Positions 16,365-24,242 of a stretch of 44,867 nucleotides of DNA are shown piece after piece. Where the stretch lies: NCBI RefSeq assembly GCF_016863035.1, contig NZ_BOOC01000037.1, positions 1-44,867 of the forward strand, read 5' to 3'. Source of the DNA: Microbispora corallina. GTDB lineage: Bacteria; Actinomycetota; Actinomycetes; Streptosporangiales; Streptosporangiaceae. Each line of letters opens with the position of its first letter. The stretch's first letter is position 1. Under the pieces are notes generated by a model, which had not been told where the DNA came from, searched no databases, and was given only the letters and a program-made list of their open reading frames with translations. Made by a program: the position numbers and the translations under genes.

Positions 16365-17537
16365 GTGCGCGTGATCGGTCTGATGTCGGGCACGTCGTAC
16401 GACGGCATCGAGGCGGCGGCGGCCGGCCTGACGCTCGCGGGCGACGCCCTGGTGATGCGTCCGATGGGCGCGCTCAGCCTGCCGTACCCGGACGGGCTGC
16501 GGGGACGGATCGCCGCCGTGCTGCCTCCGGCCGACACGACGGCCGAGGAGGTCTGCCGGCTGGACGCCGAGATCGGCCACGCCTTCGCCGGGGCCGCCGG
16601 CCGCGCCATCGCGGAGCTGTGCGGGGGCGCGGCCGACCTGGTCGTCTCGCACGGCCAGACGGTGTACCACTGGGTGGACGGCGGGGTCGTCCGCGGCACC
16701 CTCCAACTGGGGCAGCCGGCCTGGATCGCCGAGGCGACCGGGCTCCCCGTGGTGTCCGACCTGCGCAGCCGGGACGTCGCCGCAGGCGGGCAGGGCGCGC
16801 CGCTCGTCAGCATGCTCGACACGCTCCTGCTGCGGGCGCGCGAGGGCGTCCCGGCCGCCCTCAACCTCGGCGGCATCGCCAACGTCACGGTCGTCCCGCC
16901 GGAGCGCGACCCGGTCGCTTTCGACACCGGCCCGGCCAACGCGCTGCTCGACGCGGCCGTGCGGCACTTCAGCGGCGGCGCCAGGGACTACGACGAGGAC
17001 GGCCGGGGAGCGGCCGCCGGCCAGGTGAACAGGGGCCTCCTGGCCGCGCTGCTCGACGATCCGTACTATCGCAGGCCCGCGCCGAAGAGCACCGGCAAGG
17101 AGCACTTCCACCTGCCGTACCTGCTGGAGGCACTGGCCGGGCACCCCGTGCCGTCCCCGGACGACGTGCTGGCGACGCTCACCCGGCTGACCGCCGTCAC
17201 CGTGGCGGACGCCTGCCGCGCCCATGGCGTCACCGAGCTCGTCGTGTCGGGCGGGGGCGCCCGCAACCCGGTGATGACGCGGATGATCGGCGAGGAGCTG
17301 CCGTCGGTGCGGCTGCTGTCGAGCGACGACCTCGGCGTGCCGTCCGCCGCCAAGGAGGCGCTGGCCTTCGCGGTGCTCGGATTCCTGACCGTGCACGGGC
17401 TGCCCGGCCAGGTGCCCTCCTGCACCGGAGCGCGGCGCGGCACCCCGCTCGGCTCTCTCACGCCGGGCCGCGCCCCGCTGCGGCTGCCCGCCCCGGCGGA
17501 CGCGGCTCCCCGGACGCTGCGGGTGATCACAGAATAG
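16365..17537 (+). CDS. anmK: Anhydro-N-acetylmuramic acid kinase
   Basis: A 390-aa kinase that opens the 1,6-anhydro ring of anhMurNAc and phosphorylates it to MurNAc-6-P, the substrate of MurQ. It has the ATP-binding start IGLMSGTSYDGIEAA, the VSHGQTVYHW segment, LNLGGIANVTV and AFDTGPANALLD with the catalytic Asp, and the C-terminal VSGGGARNPVM. GTG 16365 follows GGAGGGGGG. It is 54 bp downstream of the symporter and likely co-transcribed. The C-terminal approximately 30 residues are Pro/Ala/Arg-rich beyond the usual domain. A 14-codon ORF (ATG 16330 to TGA 16374) overlaps its start and might couple translation. Confidence 0.95.
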   Translation: MRVIGLMSGTSYDGIEAAAAGLTLAGDALVMRPMGALSLPYPDGLRGRIAAVLPPADTTAEEVCRLDAEIGHAFAGAAGRAIAELCGGAADLVVSHGQTVYHWVDGGVVRGTLQLGQPAWIAEATGLPVVSDLRSRDVAAGGQGAPLVSMLDTLLLRAREGVPAALNLGGIANVTVVPPERDPVAFDTGPANALLDAAVRHFSGGARDYDEDGRGAAAGQVNRGLLAALLDDPYYRRPAPKSTGKEHFHLPYLLEALAGHPVPSPDDVLATLTRLTAVTVADACRAHGVTELVVSGGGARNPVMTRMIGEELPSVRLLSSDDLGVPSAAKEALAFAVLGFLTVHGLPGQVPSCTGARRGTPLGSLTPGRAPLRLPAPADAAPRTLRVITE

Positions 17538-17630
17538 GCGGGAGCCGCTCCCCCGGCGGCGATCCGCCTGGGGACTGGGTGGCCGGGCCGCTCCTACCTA
17601 AGCACGCTAAATACGACATAACGTACGAAT

Positions 17631-18476
17631 ATGGACGGTGACCGACTTCTGGGTGAGTTCCTCCGCGCCCGCCGTCACGCCACGAGTCCGGACCAGGTTG
17701 GCCTCAGCGCCGGCAGGCGGCGCACTCCGGGCCTCCGCCGTGAGGAGGTGGCCATGCTGGCCGGCGTCAGCTCGGAGTACTACACCCGGCTGGAGCAAGG
17801 CAGAGAACGGCGCCCTTCGGAGCAGGTGCTGGAGGCCCTGGCACGGGTGTTCGACCTCGACGCCGAGGCCGTCGACCACCTCTTCGAGCTCACGCGGCCC
17901 CGGCCCCGCAGACGGACGTCCGGGCAGATCTCCCCCAACCTGCTGCGGCTCATGGCGGGCTGGGACCACCTGCCGGCGCTCATCCTGAACGACCAGATGG
18001 ACCTGCTGGCCCAGAACCCGCCGGCCGCGGCCCTCCACGAGGGGCTGCTGGAGCCCCTAGGCAACGTGATCCGGATGACCTTCCTCAACCCCGCCTCGCG
18101 CGACTTCTATGTGGATTGGGAGCGCGAGGCCCGGTCCAACGCGGCGCATCTGCGCACCGTCGCAGGCGGCGACCCCCAGGACCCGCGCCTCCTGGCGTTG
18201 ATCGAGGAGCTCCTGGACGGGAGCGAGGACTTCCGCCGCCTGTGGACCCGCTACGAGGTGGGGATGAAGGTCCCCGGCACGATTCGGATACGGCACCGGC
18301 GGGTGGGCGAGCTGACCCTCCATTTCGAGGCGCTCGCCGTGCGGAGCGCCCCCGGCCAGTACCTCGTCCTCGGCCAGGCCGAGCCCGGCGCGTCCGAGCA
18401 CGCCGTGGCCGGGCTCAGGAACGGGCGGGCCGGAGGCCGGGAGACCTCCCGGGCCGCCTCCTTTCCCGTCGGCTGA
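17631..18476 (+). CDS. XRE-family regulator with MmyB-like ligand domain
   Basis: A 281-aa regulator. Residues about 1-80 form a Cro/C1-type helix-turn-helix with the hallmark RRTPGLRREEVAMLAGVSSEYYTRLEQ-like run (here TPGLRREEVAMLAGVS, YYTRLEQGR). The MmyB-like ligand-binding domain follows, with LILNDQMDLLAQNPPA, RDFYVDWEREARSNAAHLR and FRRLWTRYEV, GTIRIRHRRVGELTLHFEAL. In actinomycetes such genes usually lie beside a short-chain dehydrogenase they control; here no such neighbour is present. No Shine-Dalgarno stands before ATG 17631, while an AT-rich stretch (ATACGACATAACGTACGAAT) ends at it, so a leaderless message is possible. Confidence 0.9.
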   Translation: MDGDRLLGEFLRARRHATSPDQVGLSAGRRRTPGLRREEVAMLAGVSSEYYTRLEQGRERRPSEQVLEALARVFDLDAEAVDHLFELTRPRPRRRTSGQISPNLLRLMAGWDHLPALILNDQMDLLAQNPPAAALHEGLLEPLGNVIRMTFLNPASRDFYVDWEREARSNAAHLRTVAGGDPQDPRLLALIEELLDGSEDFRRLWTRYEVGMKVPGTIRIRHRRVGELTLHFEALAVRSAPGQYLVLGQAEPGASEHAVAGLRNGRAGGRETSRAASFPVG

Positions 18477-18577
18477 CGCTGCCCCCGCCTCCCGTGCCGG
18501 TGGCGGGCGATCGGCTCCCTCTGGAACGCCGTCCGTCGGGCCTCAGCCGTGCGGCGGCGGGGTCACCCACCACCTCG

Positions 18578-21500
18578 TCAGCCGGCGCCGGCGGTGGCCC
18601 GGTCACGGCCAGGATCCCGGCCGAAGACCGGGACGGCGCCGGCGCCGATGCACACGAAGCCGGCCGCGGCGGCGGCCGTCCGCGGGTCGCTCCCCCGGAC
18701 GGCCCGCTGGGCCTCGGCGAGGGCGGCGGCGGGGGGGCGCCCGGCGGCCAGCCGTTCGTGGAAGGCCACCATGACGGGGGTCGTCGTCGCGTCCGGGATC
18801 GGCAGCACCGAGGCGACGAGCTGGGAGGTGCCGCGGGCGAGGAACGCCACGGCGAGGCCCATCAGCTCGTCGCCGGTGCGCACCACGGAACGACCGCTGT
18901 CGCAGGCCGCGAGCACGAGCGTGTGCGGCACCCGCGGCAGCCGTTCCACGTCGTAGGCCATCAGCGGCCCGTCGGCGAGGGCGATGCCGGAGAACAGCGG
19001 GTTCTCGGCCGACAGGTGGCCGTGCGCGGCGAGATGCGCGAGCCCGGCCCGCGACAGGGCGGCCGAGACCGCCTCGACCGACGCCGCGGCTCCGGCGAGC
19101 ACGACGCCGTCGTGGATGGCGCCCACCGCCGCCGCCTCGGGCCCCGCCGCCGGCAGCCGCGGGCCCGCCACCGCGACCACCCGTCCCCCGGGTGCGGCAC
19201 CCGCAGGACCCGCGCCCGCAGCACGACCCACGTCGGCGCCGTGCGCGCCGTGCACGGCGTGGCCGTCCGCGCCACCCCTGCCGTCACCGTCCGTTCCGTC
19301 CGGAGACGCGAGGCGGGTCCGGGCGAGGTGCCACAGCGTCGCGGACGGCGCGACGGTCACGGGCCGTCCCGCGCAGGACGGCAGGAGGGACCACGGCAGA
19401 CTGTGCAGCGGCCCAGTGGGCACCACGACGAGCGGGCGGCCGCCGATCTCGGCCAGCGGCCCGAGCAGCAGCGCGTCGAGCCGGGCGGCCGCGGCGTCCA
19501 GCAGCGCCGCGGACGCGGCCAGCACCTCGGGCCGGGCGTCCGGGCGCGCGTTGCGCCGCACGGCGAACGTCAGCCGCTCGATCAGGTCGGCCGCCTCCGC
19601 CGTCGCCCCGAGGCGCCGGACGCCCACGCGGCCGTCCACCACGGTGAGCACGTGCAGGTCGGCGCCCCGGCGGACGTACTCGACCAGCGCCCACGAGCCG
19701 AGTGAGGCGGCGAGGTCCCGGGGCGTGACCGGGGCGGCCGGCGCGCCGCCGGGGGTGCCGGCGAGGCGGCGGCTGTGGTCGCGGATGCGCCGTTCCAGGT
19801 CCGCCTGCCGGGCGAGCAGCGGGGCGGGCGCCGCCGCCTGACCGGCCAGATCCCTCGTGACGGAGCGCAGCCGGGCCAGCAGCGCGGTCAGCACCGGATC
19901 GTCGGGCGGACGGACCGGCGCGGCCAGCAGGCGGCTGGCGCGGGCGCGCTCCGACCATTCGAGGAGACCGTCGGGGCGGCCGGCCTCGAAGGCCACCTCC
20001 AGTCCCAGCGCCACCAGGTCGGCCCGGTGCGCCGCCGCGTGCACCCGCAGGTCGGTGGCCCCCATGGCCGAGGCGTGCTCGTCCAGGACCCGCAGGCCCG
20101 TCCGTACGGCGGCGAGCACACCGCGGGCGTCCCCCTCGGCGCGCCGTTGCAGCGCCCGCGCGTACCAGCCGCGCGCCCGGACGAGCGCCGGCCCCCGGGA
20201 CCGGGACGCCGCCGCGGCCCGGCTCAGGTAGCCGGCGGCCACGTCCGCCGTCCTGACGCGCCGCTCGGAAGCCAGCTCGGCGTCCGCCCGCGCGTCACCA
20301 AGGGCTCCGGAGCGGTGAGGTCCTTCGTCGCCCCGCCGGGCGCGGCCCTCGGCGGTCGGCTCGGCGTCCGCCCGCACGCCGTCGCCCGGCTGGTGGGGCC
20401 CTTCCTCACCCGGCCGGACCCGGCCCTCGGCGGTCACCTGGGCGGCCACGATCGCGGCGTCCAGCGCCGCCGCCGGCCATCCCGCCGCGTCCAGGGTCGC
20501 GACCATGACGTCGATGACCGCCGCCTGGAGGCGCGGCCGGCGGCCGGCGGCGCGCTGGGCGGACAGGACGGACAGCCGGGCCAGTTCCGTCCATTCCCGC
20601 CGCCCCTGGGCGCGGAAGCGGCGCAGCGCCGCCCGGGCGTGGCCCAGCGCGGCGGCCGGGTCGCCGGACAGGATCTCGGCCTGCGCGAGCAGCACCTGCA
20701 CCTCGGGCACCTTGAGCGAGCGGCGCTCGCGGCGGTAGGCGTCCACCGCGCGGGCGGCGGCCGCCTTCGCCTCGGCGGTGAGCCCCACCGACAGGAGCAG
20801 CTCGGCCCGGTCCTGGTGCAGCGTGCCCAGCTGCGCGCCGTGCGCGCCGATGATGCGCTCGGCCCGGTCGAGGTGGCGCAGCGCGGCCGGGACGTCGCCC
20901 CGCAGCGTCTCCATGAGACCGAGGTTGTTGGCGATCAGGCCGATCGTCAGCGGGCGGCCGAGCTCGCGCGCCAGTGTCTCCGCCTCCAGCAGGTCGCGTT
21001 CGGCCGCGGTGAAGGCGTGCCGGTCGGAGTGGACGAGGGCCCGGTTGATCAGCATCCGCTGCACGCCGAGCAGGTCGGCGTGGTGGCGCAGGACCTGCAG
21101 CGCCACCTCGAACTCGGCCAGCGACTCGTCGAGGCGGCCGATCACGTGCAGCACGATCGCGCGCTGCGCGCGGGCGCGGGCGGCCGCCACGCCGGTCAGA
21201 TCCGGCAGGGCGGCGTCGATCTCGCGCAGCGCGGCCTGCGGCCTGCCGCGTTGCAGAACCGCGAAGGCGAGCTTGTACCGCGCCTCGCCGGCCAGGTCGG
21301 CCCGACCGGCCCGCACGCCCCACGCGGCGGCGCGGCTCAGGTGCCTGATGGCGTTGTCGAGCTCGCCCACGTGCAGGAGCGCGTGCCCCCAGGCGCGTTC
21401 GGCCGTGGACGCCGCCACGGCGTGGCCCGCGCGGGCCGCGCGCCGGGCTGCCTTCTCGGCCGTCGGGAGGCCCGAGACGGGGTCGCGGTCGACCGCGGCC

Positions 21501-21646
21501 AGCGCCGCCTCGGCCTCGGCCAGCGGCTCATCCGCCGACTCCGGCGAGCCGTCGCCGTCGCCGTTGTCGCGAACGGCGGGGGCGCCTGCTGGAGCGTTCC
21601 CGTGGCCCCTTGCGCCCGGCGGCGTTTCCTGCGTTGGATGTATCAC
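18578..21646 (-). CDS. TPR-CHAT caspase-like protease (1022 aa)
   Basis: A large cytoplasmic protein starting at GTG 21646. Residues about 55-400 are helical repeats of TPR type (for example LGEARYKLAFAVLQRGRPQA-like units, NNLGLMETLRGDVPAALRHL). Residues about 405-460 hold a low-complexity insert with an internal duplication. The C-terminal approximately 320 residues form a CHAT domain, a caspase-like cysteine protease fold: the His box is AHLAAHGHLSAENPLFSG (H875) and the Cys box LVLAACDSGRS (C915), both intact. TPR-CHAT proteins such as the craspase component TPR-CHAT and separase relatives cut specific partners. It diverges from a subtilase/sigma-factor operon with about 50 bp between starts, which suggests joint control and possibly a protease-protease cascade. 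Confidence 0.9.
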   Translation of the reverse strand: MIHPTQETPPGARGHGNAPAGAPAVRDNGDGDGSPESADEPLAEAEAALAAVDRDPVSGLPTAEKAARRAARAGHAVAASTAERAWGHALLHVGELDNAIRHLSRAAAWGVRAGRADLAGEARYKLAFAVLQRGRPQAALREIDAALPDLTGVAAARARAQRAIVLHVIGRLDESLAEFEVALQVLRHHADLLGVQRMLINRALVHSDRHAFTAAERDLLEAETLARELGRPLTIGLIANNLGLMETLRGDVPAALRHLDRAERIIGAHGAQLGTLHQDRAELLLSVGLTAEAKAAAARAVDAYRRERRSLKVPEVQVLLAQAEILSGDPAAALGHARAALRRFRAQGRREWTELARLSVLSAQRAAGRRPRLQAAVIDVMVATLDAAGWPAAALDAAIVAAQVTAEGRVRPGEEGPHQPGDGVRADAEPTAEGRARRGDEGPHRSGALGDARADAELASERRVRTADVAAGYLSRAAAASRSRGPALVRARGWYARALQRRAEGDARGVLAAVRTGLRVLDEHASAMGATDLRVHAAAHRADLVALGLEVAFEAGRPDGLLEWSERARASRLLAAPVRPPDDPVLTALLARLRSVTRDLAGQAAAPAPLLARQADLERRIRDHSRRLAGTPGGAPAAPVTPRDLAASLGSWALVEYVRRGADLHVLTVVDGRVGVRRLGATAEAADLIERLTFAVRRNARPDARPEVLAASAALLDAAAARLDALLLGPLAEIGGRPLVVVPTGPLHSLPWSLLPSCAGRPVTVAPSATLWHLARTRLASPDGTDGDGRGGADGHAVHGAHGADVGRAAGAGPAGAAPGGRVVAVAGPRLPAAGPEAAAVGAIHDGVVLAGAAASVEAVSAALSRAGLAHLAAHGHLSAENPLFSGIALADGPLMAYDVERLPRVPHTLVLAACDSGRSVVRTGDELMGLAVAFLARGTSQLVASVLPIPDATTTPVMVAFHERLAAGRPPAAALAEAQRAVRGSDPRTAAAAAGFVCIGAGAVPVFGRDPGRDRATAGAG
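20275..20440 (-). repeat. Imperfect internal duplication in TPR-CHAT gene
   Basis: Two tandem copies of roughly 80 bp encode TAEGRVRPGEEGPHQPGDG and TAEGRARRGDEGPHRSGALG, each followed by (A)RADAE. The insert separates the TPR part from the following helical region and looks like a flexible, rapidly evolving linker. Confidence 0.65.
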
Positions 21647-21696
21647 GGCCAGGCCCTCGTGGTTCCGTCTGAGGAAGTTCGCGTTCCGGACGAGTC

Positions 21697-22980
21697 ATGA
21701 CCCCCGGGAAGGACACTATCCAGATGCCAGTCGACGCGGGCACCACATCGCACCAACCGGACCAACTCATCGTCGACCTCCTGCACCTGGAGGTCGTCGA
21801 GCGCATGCTGAACGACTTCGGCGTCGTGCACGCCGCCCTCGCCGCCGACGACCGGGACGAGCTCCTCGGGCTGGCCCGCCTGCGCGACCTCAGGGACGCC
21901 GACGACGATCCCGTCGAGGTCGGCGAGCTCCTCGCCCTGCTGCGGGAGAAGGCGGCCGCCGACCGCGGCGGCTGGGTCCCGACGATCGGCAAGAACCGGG
22001 TCGTGGACGCGGTCATCGGCGACGGCCACAAACCCATGTCCCTGCCGGACGGCGCCGTCCTCGCGACCGGTCACAAGCCCATGCACCTGGTGAGCGGCGG
22101 GTTCTCCACCCTCGGGCACAAGCCCATGTCCCTGGGCGAGTTCGACGTGCTGGGGCACAAGCCGATGAGCGGCGGGCAGCCCGAGCCCGCCGGCGCCGCC
22201 GACGTGCCGCCGTCCCCCGCCGGGCACGAGGACGCCGGACGCGGCGTGCGGGTCGGCGTCGTCGACACCCCGCTCGCGTCCTCGGAACCGGGCTCGGCGG
22301 AGCACCCGCTTCCGTACCGCTCGGGCCACTCGGCGTTCGTGCGCAGCCTCATCCAGCGGGAGGCGCCGGCCGCGGAGCTGTCCGTCGAGGGGGTCCTCGA
22401 CCCCGGCACGGGACGGGCCGACTCCTGGGACACGGCCCGGGCCCTGCTGCGGCTGGCGGCCGCCTTCCAGCCGGACATCCTCAACCTCTCCCTCGGCTGC
22501 TTCACGCTGTCCGGGGGGCCGCCGCTGGTCATCGCCCGCGCGATCGAGCGGCTCGCCCCGCGCGTGCTGGTCGTGGCCGCGGCGGGCAACCACGGCGCGC
22601 TCCCCCACCTCAGCTCCGGACGCAGCCGGCGCTCGGCCTGCTGGCCGGCCGCCGTCCCGCCCGTCGTCGCGGTCGGCGCGTACGGCACGGTGGACGGGCG
22701 CCCGGAAATGCCCGACTGGAGCCCGGACCTCCCGTGGGTGGCGTGCCTGGCGCCCGGGAAGGGGGTCGTGGGCTCGTACCTCACCGGAGAGGTCGACATC
22801 GACGGCGAGCGGCAGACCTTCCAGGGCCACGCCCGGTGGAGCGGCACCTCGTTCTCGGCCGCCCTCGTCAGCGGCGCGGTCGCCGCCCGCACGGTCCCGG
22901 GCTCGGTGACGCCCCGGCAGGCGCTGGACAAGCTCCTGGCCGAGGCCGCCGAGGTCCGGCCGTACCCGCTGGAGGGCTGA
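21697..22980 (+). CDS. S8 subtilisin-like peptidase with four GHKPM repeats
   Basis: A 427-aa subtilase without signal peptide or membrane segment, so probably cytoplasmic. Residues 1-105 are an N-terminal domain (DQLIVDLLHLEVVERMLNDF, WVPTIGKNRVVD). Residues 110-157 hold four GHKPM motifs spaced 15, 15 and 13 residues apart. The protease domain follows: Asp190 in VGVVDTPL, His211 in SGHSAFVRSLI, oxyanion Asn298 in AAAGNHG and Ser385 in SGTSFSAAL. ATG 21697 lacks a ribosome site; ATG 21724 has GGGAAGGA 10 nt upstream and may be the true start. The gene is followed after 6 nt by the sigma factor gene and diverges from TPR-CHAT. The repeats may be a substrate, an inhibitor or an autocleavage region; this is unknown. 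Confidence 0.9.
   Translation: MTPGKDTIQMPVDAGTTSHQPDQLIVDLLHLEVVERMLNDFGVVHAALAADDRDELLGLARLRDLRDADDDPVEVGELLALLREKAAADRGGWVPTIGKNRVVDAVIGDGHKPMSLPDGAVLATGHKPMHLVSGGFSTLGHKPMSLGEFDVLGHKPMSGGQPEPAGAADVPPSPAGHEDAGRGVRVGVVDTPLASSEPGSAEHPLPYRSGHSAFVRSLIQREAPAAELSVEGVLDPGTGRADSWDTARALLRLAAAFQPDILNLSLGCFTLSGGPPLVIARAIERLAPRVLVVAAAGNHGALPHLSSGRSRRSACWPAAVPPVVAVGAYGTVDGRPEMPDWSPDLPWVACLAPGKGVVGSYLTGEVDIDGERQTFQGHARWSGTSFSAALVSGAVAARTVPGSVTPRQALDKLLAEAAEVRPYPLEG
22024..22167 (+). repeat. GHKPM repeat region in S8 peptidase gene
   Basis: Four copies of the pentapeptide GHKPM begin at 22024, 22069, 22114 and 22153. Codon use differs between the copies (ggccacaaaccc, ggtcacaagccc, gggcacaagccc, gggcacaagccg), so the peptide rather than the DNA has been kept. 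Spacers differ (SLPDGAVLAT, HLVSGGFSTL, SLGEFDVL). Confidence 0.9.
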
Positions 22981-22986
22981 CGGGCC

Positions 22987-23547
22987 ATGCGCGACGATCA
23001 GGTCGTCGTCGACCTCGTGCTCCGGGCGCGCGAGGGCGACGCCGCGGCGTGGGACGCCATCGTCGAGCGGTACGCGCCGCTCGTCTGGGGGGTGTGCGGC
23101 CGGTATGGCGTGACCGGCAGCGACGCGGACGACGTCGCCGGCGGCGTCTGGCTCCGGCTCGTGGAGCGCCTCGACACGCTGCACGAGCCGGCGGCCCTTC
23201 CCGGCTGGCTCGTCCGCACCACCCAGCGCCAGTGTCTGCAGCTGCTGCGCGCCCGGAAGCGGCAGGTGCCGGTGGACGACCCCGAGCCGGGCCCCGGCGG
23301 GGAGGACGACGGCGTGGACGGCGAGATGCTGGTGGCGGAGCGGCGGCACGCCCTGCGCACGGCCTTCGCCGAGCTGCCGGCCCGGTGCCGGGAGCTGCTG
23401 AGCATGCTGTTCGCCGAGCCGCCGGCCTCCTACGCCGAGATCAGCGCCGCGCTCGGCCTGCCGGTGGGGGCGATCGGCCCCACCCGGGGGCGCTGCCTGG
23501 ACCGGCTGCGCAGGAGCCGGGCCCTGACCGCCCTCCAGCTGGCCTAG
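22987..23547 (+). CDS. RNA polymerase sigma-70 family (ECF-like) factor
   Basis: A 186-aa sigma factor with region 2 (LVLRAREGDAAAWDAIVERY, DADDVAGGVWLRLVERLDTL, PGWLVRTTQRQCLQLLR) and region 4 (LRTAFAELPARCRELLSML, SYAEISAALGLPVGAIGPTRGRCLDRLRR). It starts at ATG 22987, 6 nt after the subtilase stop, and is followed closely by a small unknown gene. No classic anti-sigma gene with a zinc-binding HxxxCxxC or membrane segment is adjacent, so control may be through the protease neighbours or the downstream protein. It may transcribe the five-gene run that begins at 24243. Confidence 0.92.
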   Translation: MRDDQVVVDLVLRAREGDAAAWDAIVERYAPLVWGVCGRYGVTGSDADDVAGGVWLRLVERLDTLHEPAALPGWLVRTTQRQCLQLLRARKRQVPVDDPEPGPGGEDDGVDGEMLVAERRHALRTAFAELPARCRELLSMLFAEPPASYAEISAALGLPVGAIGPTRGRCLDRLRRSRALTALQLA

Positions 23548-23574
23548 GCGGTCGACGTGGACGGGAGCGGCGGC

Positions 23575-24057
23575 GTGACGGACGTGCCGAGCTGGTGGGA
23601 CGACGACGACCGGCTGCTCGAGGAGCTGGGGCACGCGGTGCGCGAGGCCCGGGTGCCCGAATCCTTCGTGCGCGCCGGGAAGGCGGCCTTCGCCTGGCGG
23701 ACCGCCGACGCCGAGTTGGCCGAGCTGCAGCTCGACTCCCTGCTCTCGGCGCGGGAACCGGCGGGCCTGCGCGACGAGCCGCGGCCGGACGGCTCGGGGC
23801 CGCGCGTGCTGAGCTTCGCCGCCGGCGAGCTGTCCGTCGAGGCCGAGATCCATCCCGACGCATTGCGCGGGCAACTGGTGCCCGCGCAGCCCGGCGCCGT
23901 CCTCGTGCGGGACGACGAGGGCCCCGTCCGGGAGGTCCCGGTCGACGAGGTCGGCTGGTTCGTGATCGAGCCGGTCCCGGCCCGGCGCTTCCGGCTGCAC
24001 ATCCGCACGTCCGCCGGGGCCGCCGTCATCACCGGCTGGATCGACCCCCGGCCGTAG
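23575..24057 (+). CDS. Unknown protein downstream of sigma factor
   Basis: A 160-aa soluble protein of unknown function. It begins acidic (TDVPSWWDDDDRLLEELGHAV), has a helical part (VPESFVRAGKAAFAWRTADAELAELQLDS) and ends with beta-rich sequence (RVLSFAAGELSVEAEIHPDALRGQLVPAQ-like, HIRTSAGAAVITGWI). GTG 23575 is preferred because GGGAG stands 7 nt upstream; the frame could start at GTG 23557. It lies 27 bp after the sigma factor gene, so it is the third gene of the S8-sigma operon. Its place suggests a regulator of the sigma factor, but no known anti-sigma signature is visible. Confidence 0.75.
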   Translation: MTDVPSWWDDDDRLLEELGHAVREARVPESFVRAGKAAFAWRTADAELAELQLDSLLSAREPAGLRDEPRPDGSGPRVLSFAAGELSVEAEIHPDALRGQLVPAQPGAVLVRDDEGPVREVPVDEVGWFVIEPVPARRFRLHIRTSAGAAVITGWIDPRP

Positions 24058-24242
24058 ACGGCCGCGCCGGCTCCCGCTGGAGACGCCCGCGCCGGCCGCC
24101 CGGATCGGCCCCCGGCCGTGACGACCGCGGGCCGCCGGAAAACTCGCGGAGATTCGCTGTATCACCGGTCCGCCCCGCGCCATCCGTCGTGCGACAGACC
24201 ACCGCGTCAGCGGTGACGTACCGCACCGGAAGGACCAGGATC

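Noticed and set aside
16330..16374. 14-codon ORF overlapping the anmK start
   Set aside because: It has an ATG and ends inside anmK, so it could couple translation, but it has no clear ribosome site and no support as a real peptide; mentioned only in the anmK entry.
14664..17396. A 910-codon minus-strand open frame opposite the symporter and anmK
   Set aside because: It mirrors two well-conserved genes on the plus strand; its Gln/Arg/Gly/His-rich sequence has no fold-like pattern. Such long antisense frames are usual in GC-rich DNA. The same holds for 21643-24258 and 28885-31581 on the minus strand.
24137..24164. ECF-type promoter (GGAAAAC and GTATCA) before the M15-like gene
   Set aside because: The -35-like GGAAAAC is suggestive, but spacing and -10 do not fit a known ECF consensus and I could not match it with the promoter of the S8-sigma operon. 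A mapped 5' end would decide.
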